Positions 19,156-27,336 of a DNA stretch of 64,000 bases are shown here, in pieces. The stretch's first letter is position 1, and each line of letters begins with the position of its first letter. The position numbers and the translations under genes are program-made. This DNA is from Bradyrhizobium liaoningense (GTDB lineage Bacteria > Pseudomonadota > Alphaproteobacteria > Rhizobiales > Xanthobacteraceae): NCBI RefSeq assembly GCF_018130785.1, contig NZ_JAFCJT010000005.1, positions 1 through 64,000 of the forward strand, read 5' to 3'. A model generated the notes under the pieces. That model saw only the letters and a list, made by a program, of their open reading frames with translations, made no database searches and was not told the origin of the DNA.

Positions 19156-20475
19156 CTATCTGTTATCCAGCATCAGCAGCGCGACCAGCATCAGCACGAT
19201 GGCCGGCCCGGTCTTCACCAGCGCGCCGAGCGGCTCGATCCACAGGTCGGGCGTGAGGATCGCCGCGCCGAACATATAGCCGAGCGATGCGACAATACCC
19301 GCGACCAGCCCGATCGCCGCCGTGCGGCGGAACGCGATCAGCACGCCGATGCTCATGTCCATCAGGCTGGTGCCGATGGTGATGGGATCGACCAACGCAG
19401 ACGGAAAATCGTGCGCGGTCAAAATGCCAGCGGCGGCGCGATAGGACACGAACAGTGCGATGAAGCCGGAGACGAGCCAGAACGCGACCAGGCTGGCGAA
19501 GATCAGTGCCTTGATCAGGAACAGCCGCGCGAACCATTTGTCCTGGATCGTGGCGGGATGGCGCCCGACCGTCTCAGCCAACGTCTTCGGCGCGATGCCC
19601 GTGGCTGCGATCCACGCCGAGGGATCGCCGGTTACGCCACGGCGCAGCTCGGCGATGGCGGTGGAGCGAATTGGCGGCATCCAGCCCAGATAATTGGCGA
19701 GATCGCCGATTTTCGCGCCGAGATCGAGCATGAGGGGCGGCATCGCGAAACGCGGCCGGCCGGCCGTGCCAAAGGCTCGACGGAACTGCTTGATCACACC
19801 TGCCATGGTGACGGCCTCGGCCTGCATCAGGTCCCACGTCACGGCTTTGACTGAGGCGTCGTCGATATTACGCGCGGCGAGCCAGGCGATGGTGGCCGAA
19901 ATATCCTCGACTGCAACGGACTGGAATGGCGTCGACATCTCCTTATCCGGCAGGTCGAGCGGGAAGGCGGCGAGCGCGCGCAGCATGGCGCTGCCGCCAT
20001 AGGCTGACGGTGCGACGACAAAGCCGGGCCGCAGGATGGCGTGGGGAATGCCGGAGGCTGCAATCAGGCGTTCGGCCTCGCGCTTGGTCGTTGCGAAAGC
20101 GGTACGATCAGCCTCCGCGGTCCCGGGGATCGAAATATGCACCAGCCGTATTGCGCGACCGCTGTCGGCGATGGCCTGAAGCAGGCGCGCGACGAAATCA
20201 CGATGCACGGCGCCTGTGTCGCTGCCCGGGCCATCCTGGAGCACACCGAGGCAGTTCACGACGACATCGACGTCATGCTCACTCAGGAGCCGTTTCAAAG
20301 CCGCCGCTTCGAGCGAGAGGATCGGCAGCTCAATATCCAGCGCGCTCATCCTCTGCGCCGACGACAGGCTGCGTGCCACGCCGACCACGCGAAATCCCCG
20401 CGCGCGCAGATCGTCGGTGACGAAGCGGCCGATCAGGCCGGAGGCGCCGAGCACCAGAATGGTTCGCCGGGTCAT
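19156..20475 (-). CDS. Fusion of an NAD(P)-binding SDR-like domain and a DoxX-like membrane domain
   Basis: A 439-residue protein. Residues 1-300 form an atypical/extended SDR domain with RTILVLGASGLIGRFVTDDL at the start and CLGVLQDGPG further on. Residues 310-435 form four membrane segments of the DoxX-like type (ALIFASLVAFWLVSGFIALF, IVASLGYMFGAAILT, VLMLVALLMLDN). Domain fusion of this kind is known in proteobacteria; the substrate is unknown. The ATG at 20475 follows GAGAGATG; a longer frame to 20511 would overlap the DUF2269 gene. The gap to DUF2269 is 8 bases, so they are almost certainly co-transcribed. Confidence 0.88.
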   Translation of the reverse strand: MTRRTILVLGASGLIGRFVTDDLRARGFRVVGVARSLSSAQRMSALDIELPILSLEAAALKRLLSEHDVDVVVNCLGVLQDGPGSDTGAVHRDFVARLLQAIADSGRAIRLVHISIPGTAEADRTAFATTKREAERLIAASGIPHAILRPGFVVAPSAYGGSAMLRALAAFPLDLPDKEMSTPFQSVAVEDISATIAWLAARNIDDASVKAVTWDLMQAEAVTMAGVIKQFRRAFGTAGRPRFAMPPLMLDLGAKIGDLANYLGWMPPIRSTAIAELRRGVTGDPSAWIAATGIAPKTLAETVGRHPATIQDKWFARLFLIKALIFASLVAFWLVSGFIALFVSYRAAAGILTAHDFPSALVDPITIGTSLMDMSIGVLIAFRRTAAIGLVAGIVASLGYMFGAAILTPDLWIEPLGALVKTGPAIVLMLVALLMLDNR

Positions 20476-20483
20476 CGCATCTC

Positions 20484-20951
20484 TCAAAACGGCTTCGCGA
20501 TCATCAGCCACAGGATCAACATCGTCGCGCCGAAGCCGGGGAAGCCGAACGCGAACCAGCGGCGGTAGAGCACGAAGTAGCGTTCAGGCAGAGCGCCGCG
20601 CTGCTCGGCCGCCTTGCGCGCGAGATCTCGCATCTCGATCTGCATGAAGACGACAGGGATCCAGAACAGGCCGGCAAAGACGTAGAGCCCAAGCGAGGCC
20701 AGCAGCCAGCGCTCCGTGATCGGCATGGCCGAAAGCATCATCAGCAGGCCGCCCGTAACCGGCTGGAGAATCACGGCCGACAGCGTGAAGATCGCGTCCG
20801 CGATCACCACCACCGAAGCGGTGCGCGCGATGAATTCGGCGTCGTTCGTGCGATGCGCCATCAGCATGAAGAAGGCAATTCCGGTTCCGGTGCCAAGAAT
20901 GACGATGGCGCCGAGCACATGGAGGTATTTGACCAGGAGATACAGCGTCAT
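20484..20951 (-). CDS. DUF2269 family integral membrane protein
   Basis: A 155-residue protein with four predicted membrane helices: LYLLVKYLHVLGAIVILGTG, SVVVIADAIFTLSAVILQPV, WLLASLGLYVFAGLFWIPVV and FGFPGFGATMLILWLM. The N-terminal KYLHVLGAI with its His is typical of DUF2269 and related heme-copper-like membrane proteins. Function is unknown. The start codon overlaps the end of the upstream hydrolase gene by 4 bases and the next gene begins 8 bases after its stop, so this is the middle of an operon with a redox or membrane theme. Confidence 0.88.
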   Translation of the reverse strand: MTLYLLVKYLHVLGAIVILGTGTGIAFFMLMAHRTNDAEFIARTASVVVIADAIFTLSAVILQPVTGGLLMMLSAMPITERWLLASLGLYVFAGLFWIPVVFMQIEMRDLARKAAEQRGALPERYFVLYRRWFAFGFPGFGATMLILWLMIAKPF

Positions 20952-21847
20952 GGCTTCTTGGTCGCCACAGGTTTTGGCAGGTTCAGCGCACGCGCGAGTT
21001 CGCCGCTTGCAGCTTTGACACCGGCCTCGGTCTCGATCATCCAGTGACCCTCGCTGCCGACGGCCGGCAAGATGCGGAAGTCAACCTTGCCGCCACTGCC
21101 GCGAAACGCATCGGCCAATTGCCGCGAGAACACCGGCGTGAAATAGCTGTCATTGGTCGCCACGAGCCACGTGACGGGAATGCGCGCCGCCTTGCCGAAC
21201 GCGGCCACCGCCGCCAGAAGCGTCTGCGGCGCGCAGATCCGGTTCGGTTCGTCATTGGCGTGACCACCGCGCCCCGGTGCAAACGCGATGATCGCTGCGA
21301 TCGCCTTCGGATCGGCGTTGGCGAGCGCCAGTGCGCCCCAGCCGCCGGCGGAATGGCCGATCACGATCGCGGCATCCTTGCGGACAAAATCCTGCCTTCG
21401 CAAATAGTCCAGCGCGAGTGAAATTTCGTCGGCCGTCGCTCGGCCGGAGCTCGCGTAGTCCGCTTCGTCGCAGCCGCCTTGGTCCTCGACATAGCGGCCG
21501 CCGGTCGCACCATGGCCGAGCCGCTCCGGCACCAGCACGGCGAAACCGCGTGCGACGAGAAACGCGACCAGCGCGCGGTATTCCGGCTGCGACATTTGCG
21601 CCCGGCGCAACACGTTCTGTGTCGAGGCATGTGCGATGACCGCGAGCCGAAACGGACCGCCGCCGGCGGGGCGAAACATCAGCGCATGCGCGGCAATGTC
21701 GGTATCCGGCGATGGCACGCGCCATTGTTGCCGGCGAAACGGCTCGCCCTCCTCACCCGATGACCCGAACGTGACCTGCGCGCACAGAGGCTGCGCCATC
21801 AGCAAGGCCAGCGGCGGCAGGAGGGCGAAGATGTTGAAGAGCCGCAT
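20948..21847 (-). CDS. Exported alpha/beta hydrolase (dienelactone-hydrolase-like)
   Basis: A 299-residue exported hydrolase. From the Met at 21847 a clear signal peptide is read (LFNIFALLPPLALLMA, cleavage after LCA). The nucleophile elbow is GHSAGGWGAL, the acid is probably in VATNDSYF and the His in GSEGHWMIE, giving a Ser-Asp-His triad. The segment PERLGHGATGGRYVEDQGGC looks like the oxyanion/cap region. The substrate may be an ester or lactone and is not identified. In-frame ATGs at 21898, 21934 and 21958 exist but would bury the signal peptide. It is the first gene of the four-gene minus-strand run. Confidence 0.82.
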   Translation of the reverse strand: MRLFNIFALLPPLALLMAQPLCAQVTFGSSGEEGEPFRRQQWRVPSPDTDIAAHALMFRPAGGGPFRLAVIAHASTQNVLRRAQMSQPEYRALVAFLVARGFAVLVPERLGHGATGGRYVEDQGGCDEADYASSGRATADEISLALDYLRRQDFVRKDAAIVIGHSAGGWGALALANADPKAIAAIIAFAPGRGGHANDEPNRICAPQTLLAAVAAFGKAARIPVTWLVATNDSYFTPVFSRQLADAFRGSGGKVDFRILPAVGSEGHWMIETEAGVKAASGELARALNLPKPVATKKP

Positions 21848-22045
21848 GAATTGCCGAAGGCGAACACGGACAGCGAGAGACCAGTAGGAACGAATCATTA
21901 TCGGCGGACTTTTTGCGTTGCCAGCGCGGTTCATCGGTGCCGCAACGCAGTTTTGCACCGGCGGTGGCAGGCCTGTGCCGTTCGAAATGGCGTCTTGTCT
22001 TTTTTCGGTACAACATGGTTAAAATACTGATGCACAAAATCCACA

Positions 22046-22064
22046 CGTTAACCGATAATTAACG
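22046..22064. promoter_or_regulatory. Small AT-rich inverted repeat, candidate operator
   Basis: CGTTAA at 22046-22051 and TTAACG at 22059-22064 form a perfect 6-base inverted repeat with a 7-base spacer. It sits in AT-rich DNA between the divergent hydrolase and GNAT genes, about 44 bases before the GNAT start. Position and symmetry fit a regulator site. No known site matches. Confidence 0.25.
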
Positions 22065-22107
22065 ATAGGTCTTGCCGCCGGCGCGGCGACTTGGTTTGAT
22101 TGCGTCC

Positions 22108-22617
22108 ATGAGCACAACCCTGATCGAGGTCCGGCCGGCCAAAGCTGCAGATGCAACTGCGGTGGCGTCCACCCATGACGAAGCCTGGCGCTCCGCCTAT
22201 CAGGGCATCATTCCCGGCGGCGAGCTGGAAAAGCTGATCAACCGCCGCGGTCCGCAGTGGTGGGACAGTGCGATCCGCAAAGGCAGCCGCGTCAGCGTGC
22301 TCGTGTTCGGCGACAAGATCGCCGGTTATGCGAACTATGGTCGCAACCGCGCGCGCAGCTTGCATTTCGACGGTGAGATCTACGAACTCTATCTGCGCCC
22401 CGAGTTTCAGGGCCTCGGCTTCGGCCGCCGCCTGTTCACTGCGGCCCGCCGCGACCTGATGCAGAGCGGCCTGAAGAGCATGGTGGTGTGGGCGCTCTCG
22501 GACAACGATCCGGCGACCGAGTTCTATCGCGCCCTGGGCGGCCGCATGGTGGCGCGCTCCTCCGAGCGTTTTGGGCCGAAGTCGCTCGACAAGGTTGCCT
22601 TCGCTTGGACCAATTGA
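22108..22617 (+). CDS. GNAT-family N-acetyltransferase
   Basis: A 169-residue acetyltransferase with the acetyl-CoA binding segment LYLRPEFQGLGFGRRLF (the QGxGxG/R motif) and C-terminal motif B (FYRALGGRMVAR). The N-terminal STHDEAWRSAYQGIIP is typical of a cytoplasmic subgroup that acetylates small molecules or proteins. The substrate is not identified. The ATG at 22108 is preferred; the frame extends upstream to 22072 but the family N-terminus fits the shorter form. It is a single gene, with the ppa gene following after a 177-base gap. Confidence 0.88.
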   Translation: MSTTLIEVRPAKAADATAVASTHDEAWRSAYQGIIPGGELEKLINRRGPQWWDSAIRKGSRVSVLVFGDKIAGYANYGRNRARSLHFDGEIYELYLRPEFQGLGFGRRLFTAARRDLMQSGLKSMVVWALSDNDPATEFYRALGGRMVARSSERFGPKSLDKVAFAWTN

Positions 22618-22707
22618 GCTGCTGAAAGCCTAGCCGGCAGCGTTTCCCATCCGTCGATACCGTTGCCTTTGAGCCGGTAGTCGCTGGATTCATTTTTTCA
22701 CAAAAAC

Positions 22708-22742
22708 ACGATGGATTGGCGCGCCAAGCCCGCGTATGACAG
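22708..22742. repeat. Half copy of a family C palindromic repeat ahead of ppa
   Basis: The stretch TGGATTGGCGCGCCAAGCCC followed by GCGTATGACA matches the right arm of the family C elements (TGGATxxCCCGGTCAAGCCGGGxxATGAC). Only one half is present. Confidence 0.55.
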
Positions 22743-22794
22743 CGCCAAAATCGCTGCCGGGCGCGATTTAACCTCGGCAACAACGGAGCCTTGA
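22711..22794 (+). CDS. Possible 27-codon upstream frame abutting ppa
   Basis: An ATG at 22711 opens a frame (MDWRAKPAYDSAKIAAGRDL and seven more residues) whose stop TGA at 22792-22794 directly touches the ppa ATG. No good ribosome site precedes it. Its first third derives from a palindromic repeat, as happens in related genomes. If translated, it could couple or gate ppa translation; it may equally be chance. Confidence 0.2.
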   Translation: MDWRAKPAYDSAKIAAGRDLTSATTEP

Positions 22795-23331
22795 ATGCGT
22801 ATCGATGCTATCTCGATCGGAAAAAACGTACCCCACGACGTCAACGTCGTCATCGAAGTCCCCGTGGGCGGCGAACCGATCAAATACGAGATGGACAAGG
22901 AGGCCGGCACCCTCGTCGTCGACCGCTTCCTCTACACGCCGATGCGTTACCCCGGTAACTACGGCTTCATCCCGCACACGCTGTCCGATGACGGCGACCC
23001 CTGCGACGTGCTGATCATCAACACCCGCGCCATCATACCCGGCGCCGTCATGAGCGTGCGCCCGGTCGGGGTGCTGTTCATGGAAGACGAAGCCGGCGGC
23101 GACGAGAAGATTCTCGCGGTGCCGTCGTCGAAGCTGACGCAGCGCTACGACAAGGTGAAGTCGTACTCCGACCTGCCCGACATCACGCTCCAGCAGATCC
23201 AGCACTTCTTCGAGCACTACAAGGATCTCGAGAAGGGCAAGTGGGTGAAGATCCTGCGCTGGGGCGGCCCGGAAGACGCACAGAAGCTGATCCTCGAGGG
23301 CATCGAGCGCGAGAAGAAAAAGAAGGCGTGA
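22795..23331 (+). CDS. ppa: Inorganic pyrophosphatase (family I, Mg-dependent)
   Basis: A 178-residue soluble enzyme that splits pyrophosphate to two phosphates, pulling biosynthetic reactions forward. Family I signature residues are in the [13 protein letters not shown] segment, with conserved [18 protein letters not shown] near residue 22 and [13 protein letters not shown] near residue 43. The C-terminal [19 protein letters not shown] is typical of proteobacterial Ppa. ACGGAG lies about 8 bases before the ATG. It converges with folD; a palindromic repeat fills the gap between them. Confidence 0.97.
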   Translation: MRIDAISIGKNVPHDVNVVIEVPVGGEPIKYEMDKEAGTLVVDRFLYTPMRYPGNYGFIPHTLSDDGDPCDVLIINTRAIIPGAVMSVRPVGVLFMEDEAGGDEKILAVPSSKLTQRYDKVKSYSDLPDITLQQIQHFFEHYKDLEKGKWVKILRWGGPEDAQKLILEGIEREKKKKA

Positions 23332-23337
23332 GATTGC

Positions 23338-23460
23338 GTGTCCCGGACGCGGTGCATCACGAAGTGATGCGCCGCAGAGCCGGAACCCGTGGCGCCACTT
23401 GCAATGGGCCCCGGCTCTGCAGCGCATCGTTGCACGCTGCGCTGCGTCCGGGGCGCGAGA
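23338..23460. repeat. Palindromic intergenic repeat, family E (GTCCCGGACGCG type)
   Basis: Outer arms GTGTCCCGGACGCGGTGCAT and TGCGTCCGGGGCGC, inner arms CGCAGAGCCGG and CCGGCTCTGCAG. Different sequence from the other families in the window. It sits between the convergent ppa and folD genes. Confidence 0.85.
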
Positions 23461-23467
23461 CCTAGAG

Positions 23468-24352
23468 TTAAACCGCCGGCTTCGGCAGGCCCGCGATCGC
23501 GCAAGCGGCACGCAGCGTATTCACCAGCAGGCAGGCAACCGTCATCTGACCGACGCCGCCCGGCACCGGCGTGATTGCGCCGGCAACGTTAAGCGCTTCC
23601 TGATAGGCGACATCGCCGACGAGGCGCGTCTTGCCGTCCTCCTTTGGAATCCGGCTGATGCCGATGTCGATCACGGTCGCGCCGGGCTTCAGCCAGTCGC
23701 CGCGCACCATCTCAGGCTTGCCGACCGCGGCGTAGACGAGATCGGCGCGCTTCACGAGCCCGGGCAAATCGCGCGAGCGCGAATGCGCGATCGTCACGGT
23801 GGCGTTCTCGTTCAGCAGCAATTGCACCAGCGGACGGCCGACCAGGTTGGAGCGGCCGATGACAATGGCGTTCATGCCTTCAAGCGAGGCATGCACGCTC
23901 TTGGTCAAAATGATGGAGCCGAGCGGCGTGCAGGGCGACAGCGCTTCGAAACCGCCGGCGAGACGGCCGGCATTGTTCGGATGCAGGCCGTCGACGTCCT
24001 TGGCGGGATCGATGGCGTTGACGACGGCCTCGGTGTTCAGTCCCTTCGGCAGCGGCAATTGCACGAGAATGCCGTGCACGGTTGGATCTCGGTTGAGCTT
24101 TGCCACGACGGCCAGCAAGTCCGCTTGCGAGACGTCGGCGGGCAGTCTGTGCTCGAACGAGGCCATGCCGGCAGCCTGGGTCTGCGTGTGCTTGGAGCGC
24201 ACATAAACTTCGCTGGCGGGGTCGTTGCCGACCAGGACCACCGCGAGGCCCGGCACCAGATTGTGCTCGTGCTTGACGCGGGCAACCTCATCAGCGACGC
24301 GGGCGCGGAGTTCCGCGGCAATCACTTTTCCATCGATGATCTTGGCCGTCAT
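23468..24352 (-). CDS. folD: Bifunctional methylenetetrahydrofolate dehydrogenase / methenyltetrahydrofolate cyclohydrolase FolD
   Basis: A 294-residue form starting at the internal ATG at 24352, normal for FolD. It interconverts 5,10-methylene-, methenyl- and 10-formyl-tetrahydrofolate with NADP, feeding purine and formyl-Met synthesis. Visible marks are [20 protein letters not shown], the catalytic-region Lys in [34 protein letters not shown], the cofactor site [16 protein letters not shown] and [21 protein letters not shown] lies about 6 bases before this ATG, so independent translation is likely. The frame continues upstream without a stop into a DUF167 domain (see the 23468-24712 entry). 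Confidence 0.93.
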   Translation of the reverse strand: MTAKIIDGKVIAAELRARVADEVARVKHEHNLVPGLAVVLVGNDPASEVYVRSKHTQTQAAGMASFEHRLPADVSQADLLAVVAKLNRDPTVHGILVQLPLPKGLNTEAVVNAIDPAKDVDGLHPNNAGRLAGGFEALSPCTPLGSIILTKSVHASLEGMNAIVIGRSNLVGRPLVQLLLNENATVTIAHSRSRDLPGLVKRADLVYAAVGKPEMVRGDWLKPGATVIDIGISRIPKEDGKTRLVGDVAYQEALNVAGAITPVPGGVGQMTVACLLVNTLRAACAIAGLPKPAV

Positions 24353-24712
24353 GTCAGTTCCCTTGGTCTGTCGATTTGGCGTCTGCCGATTTGGCTTGCG
24401 CAGGGCTTCGCCGAGCCGCGCCGGGTCGCCGTCGACCGCGATCTGCTTCAGTCGCGAGGTCGCCCCGGACAGGAGCTTGAGACTGGCCTTGGGCACGCCA
24501 AGCGATTTCGCCAGCAGGGCCAGAACGGCCTTGTTGGCTTCGCCGCCATCAGCGATGGCGCGCACCCGCACCTTGAGCACGCTGCGGCCATCGGCCAGCT
24601 GTTCGATCCCGTCGATGTCGTCGCGGCCCCCGCGCGGCGTCACCCGCAGCGCGATGCTGATTCCCGCGGCCGAGTAACGCCAAGGTTCCTTGCAAACAAG
24701 GTTCTTTGGCAA
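23468..24712 (-). CDS. Continuous DUF167 (YggU) - FolD reading frame, possible fusion
   Basis: From a TTG at 24712 (GGAG about 7 bases upstream) one uninterrupted frame of 414 codons runs through a DUF167/UPF0235 domain ([20 protein letters not shown], then [20 protein letters not shown], then [19 protein letters not shown]) and into FolD. No stop codon separates them. The linker [15 protein letters not shown] contains a 15-bp tandem duplication. In the classic arrangement yggT is followed by a separate yggU, and yggT is present 19 bases upstream, so the DUF167 part is expected to be expressed. Its only stop is that of FolD. Either a real fusion is made, alongside FolD from the internal start, or a sequence error has removed the stop. 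Confidence 0.55.
   Translation of the reverse strand: MPKNLVCKEPWRYSAAGISIALRVTPRGGRDDIDGIEQLADGRSVLKVRVRAIADGGEANKAVLALLAKSLGVPKASLKLLSGATSRLKQIAVDGDPARLGEALRKPNRQTPNRQTKGTDMTAKIIDGKVIAAELRARVADEVARVKHEHNLVPGLAVVLVGNDPASEVYVRSKHTQTQAAGMASFEHRLPADVSQADLLAVVAKLNRDPTVHGILVQLPLPKGLNTEAVVNAIDPAKDVDGLHPNNAGRLAGGFEALSPCTPLGSIILTKSVHASLEGMNAIVIGRSNLVGRPLVQLLLNENATVTIAHSRSRDLPGLVKRADLVYAAVGKPEMVRGDWLKPGATVIDIGISRIPKEDGKTRLVGDVAYQEALNVAGAITPVPGGVGQMTVACLLVNTLRAACAIAGLPKPAV
24366..24395. repeat. Tandem 15-bp duplication in the DUF167-FolD linker
   Basis: GTCTGTCGATTTGGC at 24366-24380 is followed at once by GTCTGCCGATTTGGC at 24381-24395, with one mismatch. On the coding strand it adds a second PNRQT pentapeptide in frame. 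Confidence 0.9.
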
Positions 24713-24731
24713 TCAAGGCGCTCCAGCCTGC

Positions 24732-25022
24732 CTAGATCACGTTCGGGTAGATGTAATACAGGATCACCCGCTCGATGAACATGATGAGCAGGATCAGGAT
24801 GATCGGTGAGATGTCGAGGCCGCCGAGGCTGGGCAGGAAATTGCGAATCGGCGCCAGGACCGGCTCGGTGATCCGGTACAGGAACTCCGCCACCGCCGAA
24901 ACGAACTGGTTGCGGGTGTTCACGACGTTGAAGGCGATCAGCCAGGACAGGATCGCGGAAGCGATCAGCAGCCAGACGTAGAGGTCGAGCACGATGATGA
25001 CGATGTCGAGAACGGCACGCAT
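24732..25022 (-). CDS. YggT family membrane protein
   Basis: A 96-residue protein with two membrane segments: IIVLDLYVWLLIASAILSWL near the N-terminus and IILILLIMFIERVILYYIYP at the C-terminus. Between them is the YggT loop with TEPVLAPIRNFLPSLGGLDI. The family has been linked to membrane protein insertion, osmotic stress and cell division, without a settled mechanism. The gene heads a minus-strand operon of yggT, DUF167 and folD, with only 19 bases to the DUF167 start. Confidence 0.93.
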   Translation of the reverse strand: MRAVLDIVIIVLDLYVWLLIASAILSWLIAFNVVNTRNQFVSAVAEFLYRITEPVLAPIRNFLPSLGGLDISPIILILLIMFIERVILYYIYPNVI

Positions 25023-25210
25023 GGCTTTTGAAAACTCTGGCTTCCGGTCGGGATTGACCCCTTTTGCTAGATATCGGTTCCCCCCGGCCCAAACAAGGGA
25101 AGTCGGTGCCGGGATGGCTAAAACCGGGTTACACGCGTCCTTGACTTGACCTTGGCGGGGACTTAAATGGCGCCCGGTTGTCGGCCGCGTTCACCAGAGC
25201 GGCCTGCAAA

Positions 25211-25285
<75 letters not shown>

Positions 25286-25286
<1 letters not shown>

Positions 25287-25358
25287 GCCTTCGCTCGCTT
25301 CGCGAGCTACGGCTAGGCAAGCCAGCCGAGCTCCCTCGTAGCGAAGCGAGCGAAGGCT
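25286..25358. repeat. Long hairpin directly after tRNA-Ala
   Basis: AGCCTTCGCTCGCTTCGC at 25286-25303 pairs with GCGAAGCGAGCGAAGGCT at 25341-25358. A second short block (CTACG and CGTAG) extends the stem around an AT-poor loop. It begins on the last base of the tRNA gene and could form a processing or termination structure; no T-run follows. Confidence 0.7.
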
Positions 25359-25410
25359 GTCCCGCCATAGCCCGAAGGGCGACGGCGGACCTTTTCCCCG
25401 AGTTCAGCCC

Positions 25411-26223
25411 CTACTTCCCCGTAAACCTTGGCGGCCGCTTCTCCATGAAGCTCGCGACCCCCTCCCGGAAATCGCTGCCGTTCAACGCGACCATCATCTC
25501 GCGGTTGGCCTCGATCGTCGCCTCCGCCAGCGTCTGGAACGGCACCTCGTAGAGTTGCCGCTTGATCACGGCCATCGCGCTCGGCGAGACGAAATCGGCG
25601 AGGTCGCGCGCATAGGCGTAGGTTTCTTCGCGCAGCTTTTCCGGCGAGCAAAGACGGTTGACCAGGCCGATCCGCAGCGCCTCCTCGCTCGATACGCGGC
25701 GGGCCGAGAGCAGGAGATCCATCGCATTGGCGTGGCCGACGATGCGCGGCAGCATCCAGGACATGCCATGTTCGGCGATCAATCCGCGCCGCGCGAAAGC
25801 CGTCGTGAACACCGTGTTGTCGGCGGCAAAGCGCAGGTCGCAATAGAGCGCGTGGACGAGGCCGATGCCGGCGGTCGCGCCGTTGAGCATGGCGATGACG
25901 GGCTTTCCGATCGACGGATAGAAGCCGTAGCGCGTCTGCCAGTCCGGCCGCCGGTTCATGTCGAAGGGCGGCAAATTCGAGGCACGCCTGACGTCGTTGG
26001 GGTCGAGCCCCTTCAACGCATCCATGTCGGCGCCGGCGCAGAAGGCGCGGCCCGCGCCGGTGAGCACGATGACACGGACATTGTCGTCGGCGCTCGATGC
26101 CTCCATCGCGTGACGCACGTCGCGCTCCATCGTCGGCGTCCACGCATTCATGCGATCAGGGCGATTGAGCGTGATGGTCGCGACCTTGTCGCTCACCTCA
26201 TAGAGAATGTGTTCATAGGCCAT
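25411..26223 (-). CDS. Enoyl-CoA hydratase/isomerase family protein
   Basis: A 270-residue crotonase-fold protein. The oxyanion-hole segments are GAGRAFCAGADMDALKGLD and LNGATAGIGLVHALYCDLRF. The catalytic region reads ARRGLIAEHGMSWMLPRIVG, where the Glu of AEHG lies at a usual catalytic position. It would hydrate or isomerise enoyl-CoA esters in fatty or aromatic acid breakdown; the precise substrate is not decided by sequence. It is a single gene on the minus strand with ATG start, downstream of the tRNA and its hairpin on the opposite strand. Confidence 0.9.
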   Translation of the reverse strand: MAYEHILYEVSDKVATITLNRPDRMNAWTPTMERDVRHAMEASSADDNVRVIVLTGAGRAFCAGADMDALKGLDPNDVRRASNLPPFDMNRRPDWQTRYGFYPSIGKPVIAMLNGATAGIGLVHALYCDLRFAADNTVFTTAFARRGLIAEHGMSWMLPRIVGHANAMDLLLSARRVSSEEALRIGLVNRLCSPEKLREETYAYARDLADFVSPSAMAVIKRQLYEVPFQTLAEATIEANREMMVALNGSDFREGVASFMEKRPPRFTGK

Positions 26224-26348
26224 GACGCTCTCCCTTTGTTTATCGGCGCACGTTCACGCGCGCTCGTTGGCAGCGAGCCTAGCATATAAAGGGATGAGGC
26301 AAGGGCTTGCGCCGAGGAATTAGGCGAAGCACCTGCGCGAAGGCGCGA

Positions 26349-27143
26349 TCACTCGGCGGCTTGCGCCAGCGCCGGCCGGCGCGCCCGCCAGCCGGCAATG
26401 AAATGATCGAGCCAGGCGCGTTCCGCCGCGTCGTACACGGCACGATCAGCAAAATGGTGATGCCGCTGCCGCGCGCCGGGGGCGCTGAAGCCGTCATAAC
26501 CGCGCGTGGTCCAGCAATGCATCATCGCGTAAGTCACGTCAGGATGAAACTGCACCCCGAAAGCGTTGCCGGTGCGGAACGCCTGGATCGGAAAATCATC
26601 GCCTTCCGCGAGCAGTTCGGCGCCGACAGGCAGCTCAAATCCTTCGCGATGCCAGTGATAGACCTGCGCCGGCCAATTCGGGCAGAGCGCGCGGCCCGCG
26701 GCGGTCGGGCGGATCGGATAGTAGCCGATCTGGGTCAGTGCCTCCGCATGCGGCGCAACGCGGGCCCCTAACTGCATCGCCAGCATCTGCGCGCCGAGGC
26801 AGATGCCGAGGAACGGTCGCTGTTCGCGGAGCGGAATTTCGATCCAGTCGATCTCGCGGCGAATGTAGTCGTCGGGATCGTTGGCGCTCATGGGACCGCC
26901 GAAGAAAACAGCGCCGGCGTGTTGATCGAGCGTCTCGGGCAGGGGATCGCCGAAGCGGGGACGGCGGATGTCGAGGCGATGGCCGAGCGCGCGCAACGCA
27001 TTGCCGACGCGGCCGGGTGTCGAGGATTCCTGATGCAGGACGATCAGAACCGGCAACCGGGTTTCGGAGGCGGCGACGCTCGGCGTCCTTCTGGGGAAGG
27101 GCACCACCTCTGCGCCACCAAACCTGTCCGTCCGGAACAACAT
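26349..27143 (-). CDS. Class I glutamine amidotransferase-like protein
   Basis: A 264-residue protein with the GATase class I fold. The nucleophile Cys is in RPFLGICLGAQMLAMQLGAR and the His in NAFGVQFHPDVTYAMM. The usual third residue, the Glu of HPE, is Asp here (HPD), which may alter activity. Earlier segments VLIVLHQESSTPGRVG and VFFGGPMSANDPDDY match the stand-alone GMP-synthase-like amidotransferases, which hydrolyse gamma-glutamyl bonds or glutamine. The partner or substrate is unknown. The C-terminal helix (ERAWLDHFIAGWRARR) is extra relative to the minimal domain. ATG start, monocistronic by spacing. Confidence 0.87.
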   Translation of the reverse strand: MLFRTDRFGGAEVVPFPRRTPSVAASETRLPVLIVLHQESSTPGRVGNALRALGHRLDIRRPRFGDPLPETLDQHAGAVFFGGPMSANDPDDYIRREIDWIEIPLREQRPFLGICLGAQMLAMQLGARVAPHAEALTQIGYYPIRPTAAGRALCPNWPAQVYHWHREGFELPVGAELLAEGDDFPIQAFRTGNAFGVQFHPDVTYAMMHCWTTRGYDGFSAPGARQRHHHFADRAVYDAAERAWLDHFIAGWRARRPALAQAAE

Positions 27144-27336
27144 GGCCTCTGCGAGTGCTATCGGTTCAGACCGCCAGCATAACTAAGCGATCGTTAATTT
27201 CGCGTGAGTTTGCGCACACACGCCCCGATATTGAAGCAAGCTCCGGGCCACTACGGGCACTTCGAACCCTCTTCAAAGCGTTTTCGAGCGAAGGGGATAC
27301 CGGTTCGCGCAAGCAAAACGCGTCAAAACAGGAAAT

